Below the pieces are notes generated by a model. The model made no database searches. It had not been told where the DNA came from and worked only from the letters and a program-made list of their open reading frames with translations. Below are positions 1 to 5,999 of a DNA stretch of 6,007 bases, piece after piece. Numbering within the stretch: the stretch's first letter is position 1; every line of letters starts with the position of its first letter. The translations under genes and the position numbers were made by a program. The stretch lies in the NCBI RefSeq assembly GCF_905212365.1, contig NZ_CAJMEH010000083.1, positions 1 to 6,007 of the forward strand. The letters are read 5' to 3'. This DNA is from an uncultured Phascolarctobacterium sp. (GTDB taxonomy: Bacteria; Bacillota; Negativicutes; Acidaminococcales; Acidaminococcaceae).

Positions 1-1943
1 TGCGCGCTTATCGCGGACGGTTGAGAGTAGGCGTGCGGCAGTCTGCTCTGCCGGAGTGCGGCAAGCTGATCTTGACTGGACAACTGGAACCGTTGACCGG
101 CTTTCGTAATCCCGGCGGCTTTGACAGCGAGCTGTATAATCGGGTCAATAATTTCGGCGGCAGGTTGAAAAACGCAAGAGTGCTGGCCGTTCAGGAGAAG
201 ACCGGGTGGCGCGATAAGCTGGAGCTGCTGAATTTGCACTTGTGCCGCCGTTTGGAGCAGGGCGCAGGCGGTGAAGCGGGCGCGGTGCTCGGCGGCATGC
301 TTTTGGGAGGCAGTAGCCGCCTGGACGATGGAACGCGGGAGGTTTTTATCGCTAACGGCTTGGCGCATTTGCTGTCGGTATCAGGTACGCATTTAGTTCT
401 GCTGGCCAGCCTGCTGTCCGTGTTGCTCAGGCCGCTGCCGCTGAAATGGCGCAGAATGCTTTTGGTGCTGCTGCTGTGCGCTTACGCAGCTTTGTGCGGC
501 GTCAGGCCGCCGGTGCTGCGGGCGTTGCTCATGAGTACGGCGGTGCTGTTCGGCGGCGCGGGGGCCGAACGGGGACGTTTATTGTGCCTGACGGCAATGA
601 GCCTGCTGCTGTTCAAGCCAGTGTGGCTTGCAGACATTGGCTTTAAGCTTTCCTTCGGCGCGGCGGCAGGTTTAGTATGGCTGCTGCCGGCCTGCCAGCG
701 CTGTTTACCTGCCTGGCTGCCAGCTGTTATCAGCGAAGGCGCAGCCGTGACACTGGCGGCGCAGCTGGGAGTGCTGCCCTTTATCGTAGGCTATTTTCAT
801 CAGCTTTCGCTTATTTCCCTGGTCAGCAATATTGTGCTGGTGCCGGTTTTGGAACTGACGGCTTTGCTGGGGCTGGCAGGCTGCGCGCTGCCCTTGGGCG
901 ATTATTTATTAGCGGCGGCTGGCTTTTTAGTGCGGCAGGTGTTGGTCCAGGGCGCGTGGTTGAGCTGCCTGCTCGGAAGCGTGCTGACGGTGGGCACGCT
1001 GCCGCTGTGGTGCGCCGTTATTTATTATGGCTTAGTGGCTGTGTGGGCTGATTGGCCCTTCCTGCAATTTTTGCGCAATTGGGAAAGGCGCTGCTTGATG
1101 GCAGTTTGCGTTTTGCTTTTAGGCGGCGCACTGCTGTGGCAGCAGTATGGGCCGCGGCCACTGACAGCGTATTTTCTGGACGTGGGGCAGGGGGACTGCG
1201 TGGTATTAGTCACGCCGTCGCGTCAGGTGTTAGTGTATGATACCGGCGGTTTGGCGTCTTTTGATACCGGAGGCAAAATATTAGTTCCCTTTTTGCGCAG
1301 TGTGGGCATTACTTCCGTTGATGTGCTGCTGCTAAGCCATTATGATTTTGACCACGCAGGCGGCGCGTCAGGGCTTTTGCGGCACATGCCGGTTAAGGAA
1401 ATCGTATTGCCACGGGAACAGCTGACGGAAGCAAGCGCTGTGATTCGTCAAAAAATAATCGCGGCGGCAGGCGAAAGCAAAATCTACTTGGCTAAGCAGG
1501 GCCGCAGCTGGCAATTTGAAGATATATTGCTGCGTTTATCCGTGCCTGCGGAGCAAATTGCAGGCAACGAGGCCAGCACGCTGGCAGGAATTTTCAGTCC
1601 TTACGGCAGCCTGCTGCTGACGGGCGATATGGGCGAGGAACGGGAGCAAAATTTGGCGCTGGGCCGCTATACGGTGCTGAAGGCCGGGCATCACGGGTCG
1701 AAGTACAGCAGCAGCGCCGAATTTTTGCAGCAGGTACAGCCGTTGGTAACGGTAATTTCCTGCGGACGCGGCAATCGTTACGGCCATCCGCATGCAGAAA
1801 CTATGGAACGCTTGCGGGCGTCAGGCAGCCGCGTACTGCGCACGGACGCTATGGGCTGCATTAAGATAGAGTTCGCGGAGGAGCTGCGCTGCTGGGCGTA
1901 TGACGGCAAAGCGTTCAGAAGATTGCAGAATAATAACTTTTGA
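1..1943 (+). CDS. comEC: ComEC/Rec2 competence channel protein, 5' partial
   Basis: ComEC is the polytopic membrane protein that carries single-stranded DNA across the cytoplasmic membrane during natural transformation. The frame is open to the left edge (first whole codon at base 3), so the N-terminus is missing; the TTG at 21 is just the first start-like codon. About 646 residues are visible, against roughly 750-800 for full-length family members. Numbering from the TTG, residues 1-60 match the end of the DUF4131/OB-like region (NPGGFD at 31-36). Residues about 85-375 are the multi-helix Competence domain, with the typical LSVSGTH stretch at 118-124. Residues about 380-625 are a metallo-beta-lactamase-like domain: LDVGQGD near 385, the metal-site motif HYDFDH at 440-445, TGD at 534-536 and GHHGSK at 556-561. 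No frameshift is visible and the metal-site residues are present, so the protein looks functional. A toxin gene begins 20 bases after the stop. Confidence 0.95.
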   Translation, partial: RAYRGRLRVGVRQSALPECGKLILTGQLEPLTGFRNPGGFDSELYNRVNNFGGRLKNARVLAVQEKTGWRDKLELLNLHLCRRLEQGAGGEAGAVLGGMLLGGSSRLDDGTREVFIANGLAHLLSVSGTHLVLLASLLSVLLRPLPLKWRRMLLVLLLCAYAALCGVRPPVLRALLMSTAVLFGGAGAERGRLLCLTAMSLLLFKPVWLADIGFKLSFGAAAGLVWLLPACQRCLPAWLPAVISEGAAVTLAAQLGVLPFIVGYFHQLSLISLVSNIVLVPVLELTALLGLAGCALPLGDYLLAAAGFLVRQVLVQGAWLSCLLGSVLTVGTLPLWCAVIYYGLVAVWADWPFLQFLRNWERRCLMAVCVLLLGGALLWQQYGPRPLTAYFLDVGQGDCVVLVTPSRQVLVYDTGGLASFDTGGKILVPFLRSVGITSVDVLLLSHYDFDHAGGASGLLRHMPVKEIVLPREQLTEASAVIRQKIIAAAGESKIYLAKQGRSWQFEDILLRLSVPAEQIAGNEASTLAGIFSPYGSLLLTGDMGEEREQNLALGRYTVLKAGHHGSKYSSSAEFLQQVQPLVTVISCGRGNRYGHPHAETMERLRASGSRVLRTDAMGCIKIEFAEELRCWAYDGKAFRRLQNNNF

Positions 1944-1953
1944 GTTATAATAT

Positions 1954-1960
1954 AGGAGGA
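1954..1960 (+). promoter_or_regulatory. Shine-Dalgarno site fixing the toxin start
   Basis: AGGAGGA is a near-perfect Shine-Dalgarno sequence. It ends three bases before a GTG at 1964. An upstream in-frame TTG at 1940 overlaps the comEC stop and has no comparable site, so the GTG is the preferred start of the toxin. The spacing is a little short, but the match to the anti-SD is strong. Confidence 0.75.
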
Positions 1961-1963
1961 AAC

Positions 1964-2335
1964 GTGTATAAAATAATATTTTATCAAGATCGCAAGGGCA
2001 AGCAGCCGGTAAAAGACTACCTTGTGCAGTTAAGTAAAAGAAAAGACAAGGATAGTCGGATAAAATTAAATAAGTACAATGAGTATATCAGCGCGTTAAG
2101 CGAATATGGTTTGGAATTATGCGAGCCTTACATAAAGCATTTGGCAGGAAATATTTGGGAGCTGCGGCCATTGCGGGACAGAGTATTATTTGCCGCGTGG
2201 ACTGGCAATAGCTTTGTGCTGCTGCATTATTTTATGAAAACAACGCAGAAAACTCCGAAAAGAGAAATAGAAAAGGCGCAGAACGCATTTAAGGATTTTT
2301 GTGAGAGGAGCGGTAAAAATGACGAAAGAATATAG
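1964..2335 (+). CDS. RelE-superfamily (Gp49/HigB-like) toxin of a type II toxin-antitoxin pair
   Basis: This 123-residue basic protein matches the phage-derived Gp49-like/HigB family (PF05973 type) of the RelE superfamily. Characterised members are ribosome-dependent mRNA endonucleases that block translation when not bound by their antitoxin. Visible hallmarks are the N-terminal strand YKIIFYQD, a Lys/Arg-rich helix at 24-37, the core IWELRPLRDRVLFAAW at 64-79, and the signature FVLLHYFMKTTQKTP at 84-98 followed by the helix REIEKAQNAF. R68, R71, R73, K92 and K96 are candidate RNA-contacting or catalytic residues, inferred from the family. The length is normal (100-125 residues) and there is no sign of decay. 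The start is GTG, chosen from the Shine-Dalgarno site. Toxin before antitoxin is the HigBA-type order. The gene lies 20 bases after comEC and shares 17 bases with the antitoxin, which implies translational coupling. RNase activity is inferred, not shown. Confidence 0.88.
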   Translation: MYKIIFYQDRKGKQPVKDYLVQLSKRKDKDSRIKLNKYNEYISALSEYGLELCEPYIKHLAGNIWELRPLRDRVLFAAWTGNSFVLLHYFMKTTQKTPKREIEKAQNAFKDFCERSGKNDERI

Positions 2336-2627
2336 CTCTGTGGGCAGCGAATGGCAGCAAGTGCGCACGGAATTGTATACGCCGGAAGAAATAGCGGAAT
2401 GCGATTTGCGAGTGGCTTTGATTGGCGAAATTATTAAAGCGCGGCATGAACAAAATATTACGCAAAAGCAGTTGGAGGAATTGAGCGGCGTTAAGCAGCC
2501 GGTAATCGCCCGTTTGGAGCGCGGTACTTCTATACCCAGTATCAGCACGCTGATAAAAATTTTGGTTCCGCTGGGGAAAAAGCTGGCGATTGTTCCTCTT
2601 GACGCCGAGGTGCCGTCATGGAAATAA
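2319..2627 (+). CDS. XRE-family HTH antitoxin (HigA-like)
   Basis: This 102-residue protein has one Cro/CI-type helix-turn-helix. Residues about 34-82 form the domain: ALIGEIIKARHEQNITQKQLEELSG, then the recognition-helix segment VKQPVIARLERG at 58-69, then SIPSISTLIKILVPLG. The final strand KKLAIVPL is typical of HigA-like antitoxins paired with Gp49-type toxins. It should bind and neutralise the upstream toxin and repress the pair's transcription; this is inferred from family and position. The ATG at 2319 is preferred because AGAGGAG at 2304-2310 lies eight bases upstream. An in-frame GTG at 2301 lies just before that site, with no good site of its own. The reading frame overlaps the toxin by 17 bases, and its last ten bases (including the stop) overlap the start of holA, so antitoxin and holA translation are probably coupled. 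Confidence 0.88.
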   Translation: MTKEYSSVGSEWQQVRTELYTPEEIAECDLRVALIGEIIKARHEQNITQKQLEELSGVKQPVIARLERGTSIPSISTLIKILVPLGKKLAIVPLDAEVPSWK

Positions 2628-3658
2628 AGCCGGAGGAATTATTATTCAGATTACAGCAGGGCAAGCCGTTGCCAGATATGGGGAATATATTGGCCGTGTA
2701 CGGTGAGGAGGACTATTATCGCAGTCAGATTGCTGCTGCTGTGCCGCCGTTTGTTTTTGCCGGTATCGACGAAGCCGACAGGGAAATCACAATTTTTGAT
2801 AAGGATACCGACCTGCGGCAGCTGGCGGCTGTGGTCAATACCTATCCGTTTTTTTGCGGTCGTTCATTGGTAATTTTGAAGGATGAAAAGCTGTGGGGCG
2901 GCAAGCAGGACAGCGACAGCAAAAAGCAGCAGCTGGATAAGCTGGCGGATATTTTAAGCGATGTGCCGGAATATTGTACGGTGCTGATTTGCGCCAGCAA
3001 GCTGGACAAGCGCACCAAGCTGTTCAAGCTGCTGAAAAAACAGGCGCTGCTGTGCGAATGTGCCAGCCTGCGCCCTTACGATTTGGCTCCGTGGCTGGAG
3101 CGGCAGGCAGAGCAGTACGGCGCGCGCTGGGAGCGGGACGCCGTCGGTACGGTGCTGGAATATCTGGCGCCGGTGGAGCGCGCTCCTTTGCAGCTGCTGC
3201 AGCAGGAAATTGCCAAGCTGGCGGTTTACGCAGGCGAGCGCAAGACGTGGACTAAAACTGATGTGGACGAAATTTTTTCCGCTTTGCCGGAGGCATCCAG
3301 CTTTGCGCTGCTGAATTTTATCTGCGACCGCAAGCTGTCGGAGGCGCTGCGGCTTTTGGCGGACGAACGCAAGAAGGGCAGCAGCATTTTGCCCGTCTGC
3401 GCCTTAATTATGTTTAAGCTGCGGCAAATGCTGCAATTTATGGAGCTGCGGCAGCACGGCTATGATTTGAAGGGCGCTACGGCGGAGCTCAAGCTGCATC
3501 CTTACGCCGCCCAAAAAATGCAGGAGCAGTGCCGGCGGTTTCAGCAGGAGGCTTTGCAGCAAGCGTTGCTGGATTTAGCGCAGCTGAATATAGATTTGCG
3601 TAAGGGCGGGCGCGGCTACGAGCGTCTGGAGGAAATTTTGCTGTGCCTCATTGGCTGA
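2618..3658 (+). CDS. holA: DNA polymerase III subunit delta
   Basis: The delta subunit of the clamp-loader complex opens the beta sliding clamp so it can be placed on DNA; it is normally essential. At 346 residues it has the usual family length (about 340). Residues 22-38 (GNILAVYGEEDYYRSQI) are the conserved start of the AAA+-like domain, which in delta lacks a working Walker A motif. Residues 80-94 (CGRSLVILKDEKLWG) and 121-135 (TVLICASKLDKRTKL) match the N-terminal domain. Residues 190-204 (PLQLLQQEIAKLAVY), 223-270 and the C-terminal DLRKG...LEEILLCL at 326-344 match the helical collar. The ATG has a modest site, GAGG at 2607-2610, seven bases upstream, and overlaps the antitoxin's last codons. 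In Firmicutes holA commonly follows comEC directly; here the toxin-antitoxin pair intervenes. It is the last gene of the tightly packed run. Confidence 0.95.
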   Translation: MEIKPEELLFRLQQGKPLPDMGNILAVYGEEDYYRSQIAAAVPPFVFAGIDEADREITIFDKDTDLRQLAAVVNTYPFFCGRSLVILKDEKLWGGKQDSDSKKQQLDKLADILSDVPEYCTVLICASKLDKRTKLFKLLKKQALLCECASLRPYDLAPWLERQAEQYGARWERDAVGTVLEYLAPVERAPLQLLQQEIAKLAVYAGERKTWTKTDVDEIFSALPEASSFALLNFICDRKLSEALRLLADERKKGSSILPVCALIMFKLRQMLQFMELRQHGYDLKGATAELKLHPYAAQKMQEQCRRFQQEALQQALLDLAQLNIDLRKGGRGYERLEEILLCLIG

Positions 3659-3678
3659 AGGTTGTAGCAAACAAAAGC

Positions 3679-3707
3679 TGGACAAAGCGGTGAGAAGTTG
3701 TTATAAT
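3679..3707 (+). promoter_or_regulatory. Sigma-70-type promoter for the glutamine synthetase transcript
   Basis: TGGACA (3679-3684, five of six consensus bases) is separated by exactly 17 bases from a perfect TATAAT (3702-3707). Transcription would start near 3713-3715, giving a leader of about 110 bases before the glutamine synthetase gene. A small palindrome, CTGT-GA-ACAG at 3710-3719, sits over the predicted start and could be an operator, although four-base arms are weak evidence. Confidence 0.75.
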
Positions 3708-3724
3708 AGCTGTGAACAGTCAAC

Positions 3725-3784
3725 GAAGACTTTTTTAGGTCGGGGATTAGTGTCCCTGCTCTTAAAAAAGTCTTTTTCGTTTTT
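3725..3784 (+). terminator. Long leader hairpin with T-rich tail (attenuator or terminator)
   Basis: AAGACTTTTTTA (3726-3737) is the exact reverse complement of TAAAAAAGTCTT (3763-3774). G3725-U3775, G3738-U3762 and G3739-C3761 extend the pairing. After a small internal loop, CGGGGA (3741-3746) pairs with UCCCUG (3753-3758) and leaves a six-base loop, UUAGUG. T-rich sequence follows (3771-3784). The hairpin begins about 11 bases after the predicted transcription start, so it could end most transcripts early (attenuation) or define a short RNA of about 70 bases. It could also stop read-through from holA. The lower stem is A/U-rich, which is unusual for a simple terminator. I recognise no named riboswitch here. 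Confidence 0.6.
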
Positions 3785-3808
3785 CTGGGCAATTAGGGAG
3801 TATTGAGA

Positions 3809-3846
3809 AAGGAGAGCAGCTGTCATTGACGCTGCACACAATCATG
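3809..3846 (+). promoter_or_regulatory. Glutamine synthetase ribosome-binding site with start-codon hairpin
   Basis: AAGGAG (3809-3814) is a good Shine-Dalgarno site. Directly after it, GCAGC (3816-3820) pairs with GCTGC (3831-3835) and GTC (3822-3824) pairs with GAC (3828-3830), with one bulged T and a three-base loop. The candidate TTG start (3826-3828) lies in the top of this hairpin. An in-frame ATG at 3844 is 29 bases from the site in linear sequence, but only about nine bases away if the hairpin is looped out. The site therefore leaves the start codon ambiguous and may be a translational control element. Confidence 0.5.
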
Positions 3847-5751
3847 AACAACAAAGATTTACTGTATGTTATTAAACCTGAACAGCAAACCGAAGAAGCC
3901 CTGCGCGAGCTTTTGCTTCAGCATCCGGAAATCAAATTTGTCTCCTTGATGGGCGTGGATTTTGCCGGTAATGATACGGACGAAAAAATTCCCATGAAGG
4001 TTTTTCTGGAAGATATGCGCAGCTTTTTGGAGGGCAGCGCCGCTCAGACCGACGGTTCTTCCGTAGTGCTGACGGGCATCGCCACGCTGAATAACGCCCG
4101 CGTAGATTTAGTTGTAGATAAATCTGTTAATTGGTTTGTAGATTATAATTATGAGCATTTCGACGCGGCTAACGGTAAAATGATCGGCACGCTGCGCATT
4201 CCTTGCTATTTGCTGCATAACGGCAATTTTGTGGATTCCCGTTCCATTTTGAAAAATACGCTGGATTATGTGGAAAGCGAAATCATGGAGCTGTTTAAAA
4301 AGCATCCGGTGATTCCCGGTTTGGAGCACGTTAATCCGGCTGAAATTGAAAAGCTTGTTTTCACCAGCGCTACCGAGCTGGAATTTTGGGTAAAATCTCC
4401 GCGCGAGGACGCTCCCATCGAAGCGCTGTCCTCTTCTCAAATGATGCAGGAGCAATACTGGCAGCGCACCCGCGGCAATGTGCGCACCGCTTTGGAGCAA
4501 ACCGTGGAAACCTTAGACCTTTACGGCCTGGAGCCGGAAATGGGCCATAAGGAATGCGGCGGCGTTAAGGGTCAGATCGACGCAGCCGGGCACATGACCC
4601 ACGTTATGGAGCAGCTTGAGGTGGACTGGAAGTTTGCCAGCGGCGTGCAGACTGGCGATAACGAATTGCTGGCGCGCATCATCGTGAAGGAAGTATTCCG
4701 CATGAACGGCTTGGAGGTTTCCTTCCAGGCTAAACCGATTCCTGGAGTAGCAGGCAGCGGCGAGCATACGCATGTTGGCATAGCCGCTAGGATGAAGAAC
4801 GGCAAATTTGTCAACCTGTTTTCGCCCAAGGATATGCACAAGGACTTTTTGTCCGCTATCGGCTACGGCGCGCTGATGGGCCTGCTGAAAAATTACGAGG
4901 TTACCAATCCCTTTATTTCCTGCACCATCGACTCGCTGAACCGCTTGAAGCCCGGCTTTGAAGCGCCCGTCTGCATTGTTACCAGTCTGGGCATGAGCCC
5001 GGAAAATCCTTCCCGCAACAGAACGATTCTAGCTGGCTTAATCCGCGATTTGGATAACGATAAGGCTACCCGTATCGAGATGCGTTCGCCGAATCCTTAC
5101 ACCAACACTTATATCGCTTTGGCAGCCTTCTATCTGTCCTGCCTGGACGGCATTAAGGCCTGCGTGGAATCCGGCAAGGATTTGAAAGCTTTGGAAAAAG
5201 AAATTTCCAAGAAGGCAGGCGAGCCCGGTTTCTATCTGGATACTGACCGTCAATACCGTACCGAGGACGACGTTTTTGAGGATTTTACTGCGGAAGAACG
5301 CAGCAAATTATTCGGCGAGCCTCCCGCTACGGTTTGGGAAAATCTCTGCGCCTTTGAGAAATATCCCGAAAAGGTGGGCGTGCTTACTCAAGGCGGCATC
5401 TTGAAGAAGGAATATATCGAATCCTTTAAGCAGGGCGCTTTAATCCGCTGGAAGACGGAACTGCTGACCCGCTTGATTCCGGAAAATTATTTAGCGGTTG
5501 TAGAAATGAAAAAGCTGCACGAGCCGGAAAGCTGCACTGACTGCGATTTGGCGCTGTGGCATAAAATTCAGGCGCTGCGCACGAAGCTGGCTAAGGATTC
5601 CTTTGAAGAAAAGAGCCTGTTTACCAGCATCCGCAAGGCCATCGCCGCCGAGGATTACGATACGGCTTCCGCTTTGAAGATTGAAATGGCCAAGGCGGTG
5701 GAGGAGCTGAAGATCCTCTATCACGATTACAAACAAAATATTATCGACTGA
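3826..5751 (+). CDS. Glutamine synthetase, long GSI-like form with C-terminal extension
   Basis: Glutamine synthetase makes glutamine from glutamate, ammonium and ATP in the cytoplasm and is the main entry point for ammonium assimilation. Numbered from the TTG, residues 45-57 (VDFAGNDTDEKIP) resemble the N-terminal beta-grasp domain. The catalytic core shows TELEFW at 183-188 (metal-binding Glu), EPEMGHKECGGVKGQIDA at 236-253, GSGEHTH at 310-316 (ATP/metal His region), NRLKPGFEAPV at 372-382 (matching the KRLVPGYEAPV signature), NRT at 398-400 and RIEMRSPNPYTNTYIALAA at 416-434 (matching R-E-R-PDP-NPYLA). At 641 residues it is well above typical GSI (about 440-470). The extra part is the C-terminal region from about 445 onward, ending in a UVR-like helical segment at about 595-635. 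TTG at 3826 is the annotated start; ATG at 3844 would give 635 residues and is equally plausible. The gene has its own promoter, leader hairpin and terminator. No adenylylation status can be deduced. Confidence 0.92.
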   Translation: MTLHTIMNNKDLLYVIKPEQQTEEALRELLLQHPEIKFVSLMGVDFAGNDTDEKIPMKVFLEDMRSFLEGSAAQTDGSSVVLTGIATLNNARVDLVVDKSVNWFVDYNYEHFDAANGKMIGTLRIPCYLLHNGNFVDSRSILKNTLDYVESEIMELFKKHPVIPGLEHVNPAEIEKLVFTSATELEFWVKSPREDAPIEALSSSQMMQEQYWQRTRGNVRTALEQTVETLDLYGLEPEMGHKECGGVKGQIDAAGHMTHVMEQLEVDWKFASGVQTGDNELLARIIVKEVFRMNGLEVSFQAKPIPGVAGSGEHTHVGIAARMKNGKFVNLFSPKDMHKDFLSAIGYGALMGLLKNYEVTNPFISCTIDSLNRLKPGFEAPVCIVTSLGMSPENPSRNRTILAGLIRDLDNDKATRIEMRSPNPYTNTYIALAAFYLSCLDGIKACVESGKDLKALEKEISKKAGEPGFYLDTDRQYRTEDDVFEDFTAEERSKLFGEPPATVWENLCAFEKYPEKVGVLTQGGILKKEYIESFKQGALIRWKTELLTRLIPENYLAVVEMKKLHEPESCTDCDLALWHKIQALRTKLAKDSFEEKSLFTSIRKAIAAEDYDTASALKIEMAKAVEELKILYHDYKQNIID

Positions 5752-5782
5752 GTTCTGACGATAAGCCAAATACGCAAAATAA

Positions 5783-5825
5783 AAAGGGTTGCCACACTAA
5801 AAAGTGCGACAGCCCTTTGGCTTTT
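5783..5825 (+). terminator. Terminator of the glutamine synthetase gene, probably bidirectional
   Basis: The arms at 5783-5798 and 5803-5818 pair over 16 positions, with one G-U and two mismatches, around an AAAA loop. The + strand tail is TTTGGCTTTT. On the minus strand the same hairpin is followed by the complement of AAAATAAAAA (5776-5785), a better U-tract, so it could also stop transcripts coming from the right. It starts 32 bases after the glutamine synthetase stop codon. Confidence 0.8.
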
Positions 5826-5851
5826 ATGAAGTTACTGTTGGACATATATAG

Positions 5852-5880
5852 AAAAAACGTTACTATGATAGAAACGGTTA
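5852..5880 (-). terminator. Imperfect inverted repeat, copy 1; minus-strand terminator-like
   Basis: AACGTTACTA (5856-5865) pairs imperfectly with TAGAAACGGTT (5869-5879), with one mismatch, one bulged G and a short loop. Read on the minus strand, the hairpin is followed by six Us (complement of 5852-5857). It is a degenerate version of the perfect repeat at 5926-5951, with the start of the element displaced by 70 bases. Confidence 0.4.
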
Positions 5881-5914
5881 TGTTCAAATATGGTGCGTTT
5901 GCTCGATGTACGCA

Positions 5915-5951
5915 TGAAAAAGAAAAACCGTTACTAAATATAGTAACGGTT
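5915..5951 (-). terminator. Perfect inverted repeat, copy 2; minus-strand terminator-like
   Basis: AACCGTTACTA (5926-5936) and TAGTAACGGTT (5941-5951) are exact reverse complements, giving an 11-base-pair stem with a four-base loop. On the + strand no T-run follows. On the minus strand the stem runs into a U-rich tract (complement of GAAAAAGAAAAA at 5916-5927), so a factor-independent terminator for a minus-strand transcript is the simplest reading. A two-copy regulator operator is the alternative. Confidence 0.5.
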
Positions 5952-5962
5952 ACAGACTGTCG

Positions 5963-5991
5963 AAAAAGGTCGCCGAGAGGCGGCCTTTTTT
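5963..5991 (+). terminator. Intrinsic terminator with GAGA tetraloop
   Basis: AAAAAGGTCGCC (5963-5974) pairs with GGCGGCCTTTTT (5979-5990) over 12 positions with one G-U, closed by a GAGA loop of the GNRA type, and a run of six Ts ends the element (5986-5991). The symmetric A/T flanks make it usable in both directions. No gene ends just before it on the + strand, so it may serve as a second barrier after glutamine synthetase or end a minus-strand transcript from the right. Confidence 0.8.
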
Positions 5992-5999
5992 GGTATAAT
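5991..5999 (+). promoter_or_regulatory. Extended -10 promoter element at the right edge
   Basis: TGG followed by a perfect TATAAT (5994-5999) fits the TGnTATAAT extended -10 pattern. The -35 position falls inside the preceding terminator stem and shows no TTGACA-like match, which extended -10 promoters can tolerate. It would drive a + strand gene beyond the window. Confidence 0.45.

Noticed and set aside
446..1240. Alternative-frame + strand proteins rich in Ala, Gly and Arg within comEC
   Set aside because: Their composition is that expected from shifted frames of GC-rich membrane-protein DNA, and the comEC frame is continuous through the region.
1923..1951. Internal promoter for the toxin-antitoxin pair (TTGCAG, 17 bases, TATAAT)
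   Set aside because: The -10 is perfect but the -35 matches at only three positions. Transcription would start near 1958, inside the Shine-Dalgarno site of the toxin, leaving an almost leaderless message. It is probably chance in AT-rich DNA.
1940..1963. Toxin start at the TTG overlapping the comEC stop
   Set aside because: It has no Shine-Dalgarno site and adds eight residues that do not look like the family N-terminus; the GTG at 1964 has AGGAGGA just upstream.
3741..3758. ANTAR-type antitermination hairpin with a six-base loop ahead of a nitrogen gene
   Set aside because: The loop is UUAGUG. It has G at position 4 but lacks the A at position 1, and the paired second hexaloop hairpin expected of ANTAR targets is absent.
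4108..4839. Long minus-strand open frames inside the glutamine synthetase gene
   Set aside because: They lie wholly within a well-supported gene, lack ribosome-binding sites and show no recognisable protein features; they are complement shadows.
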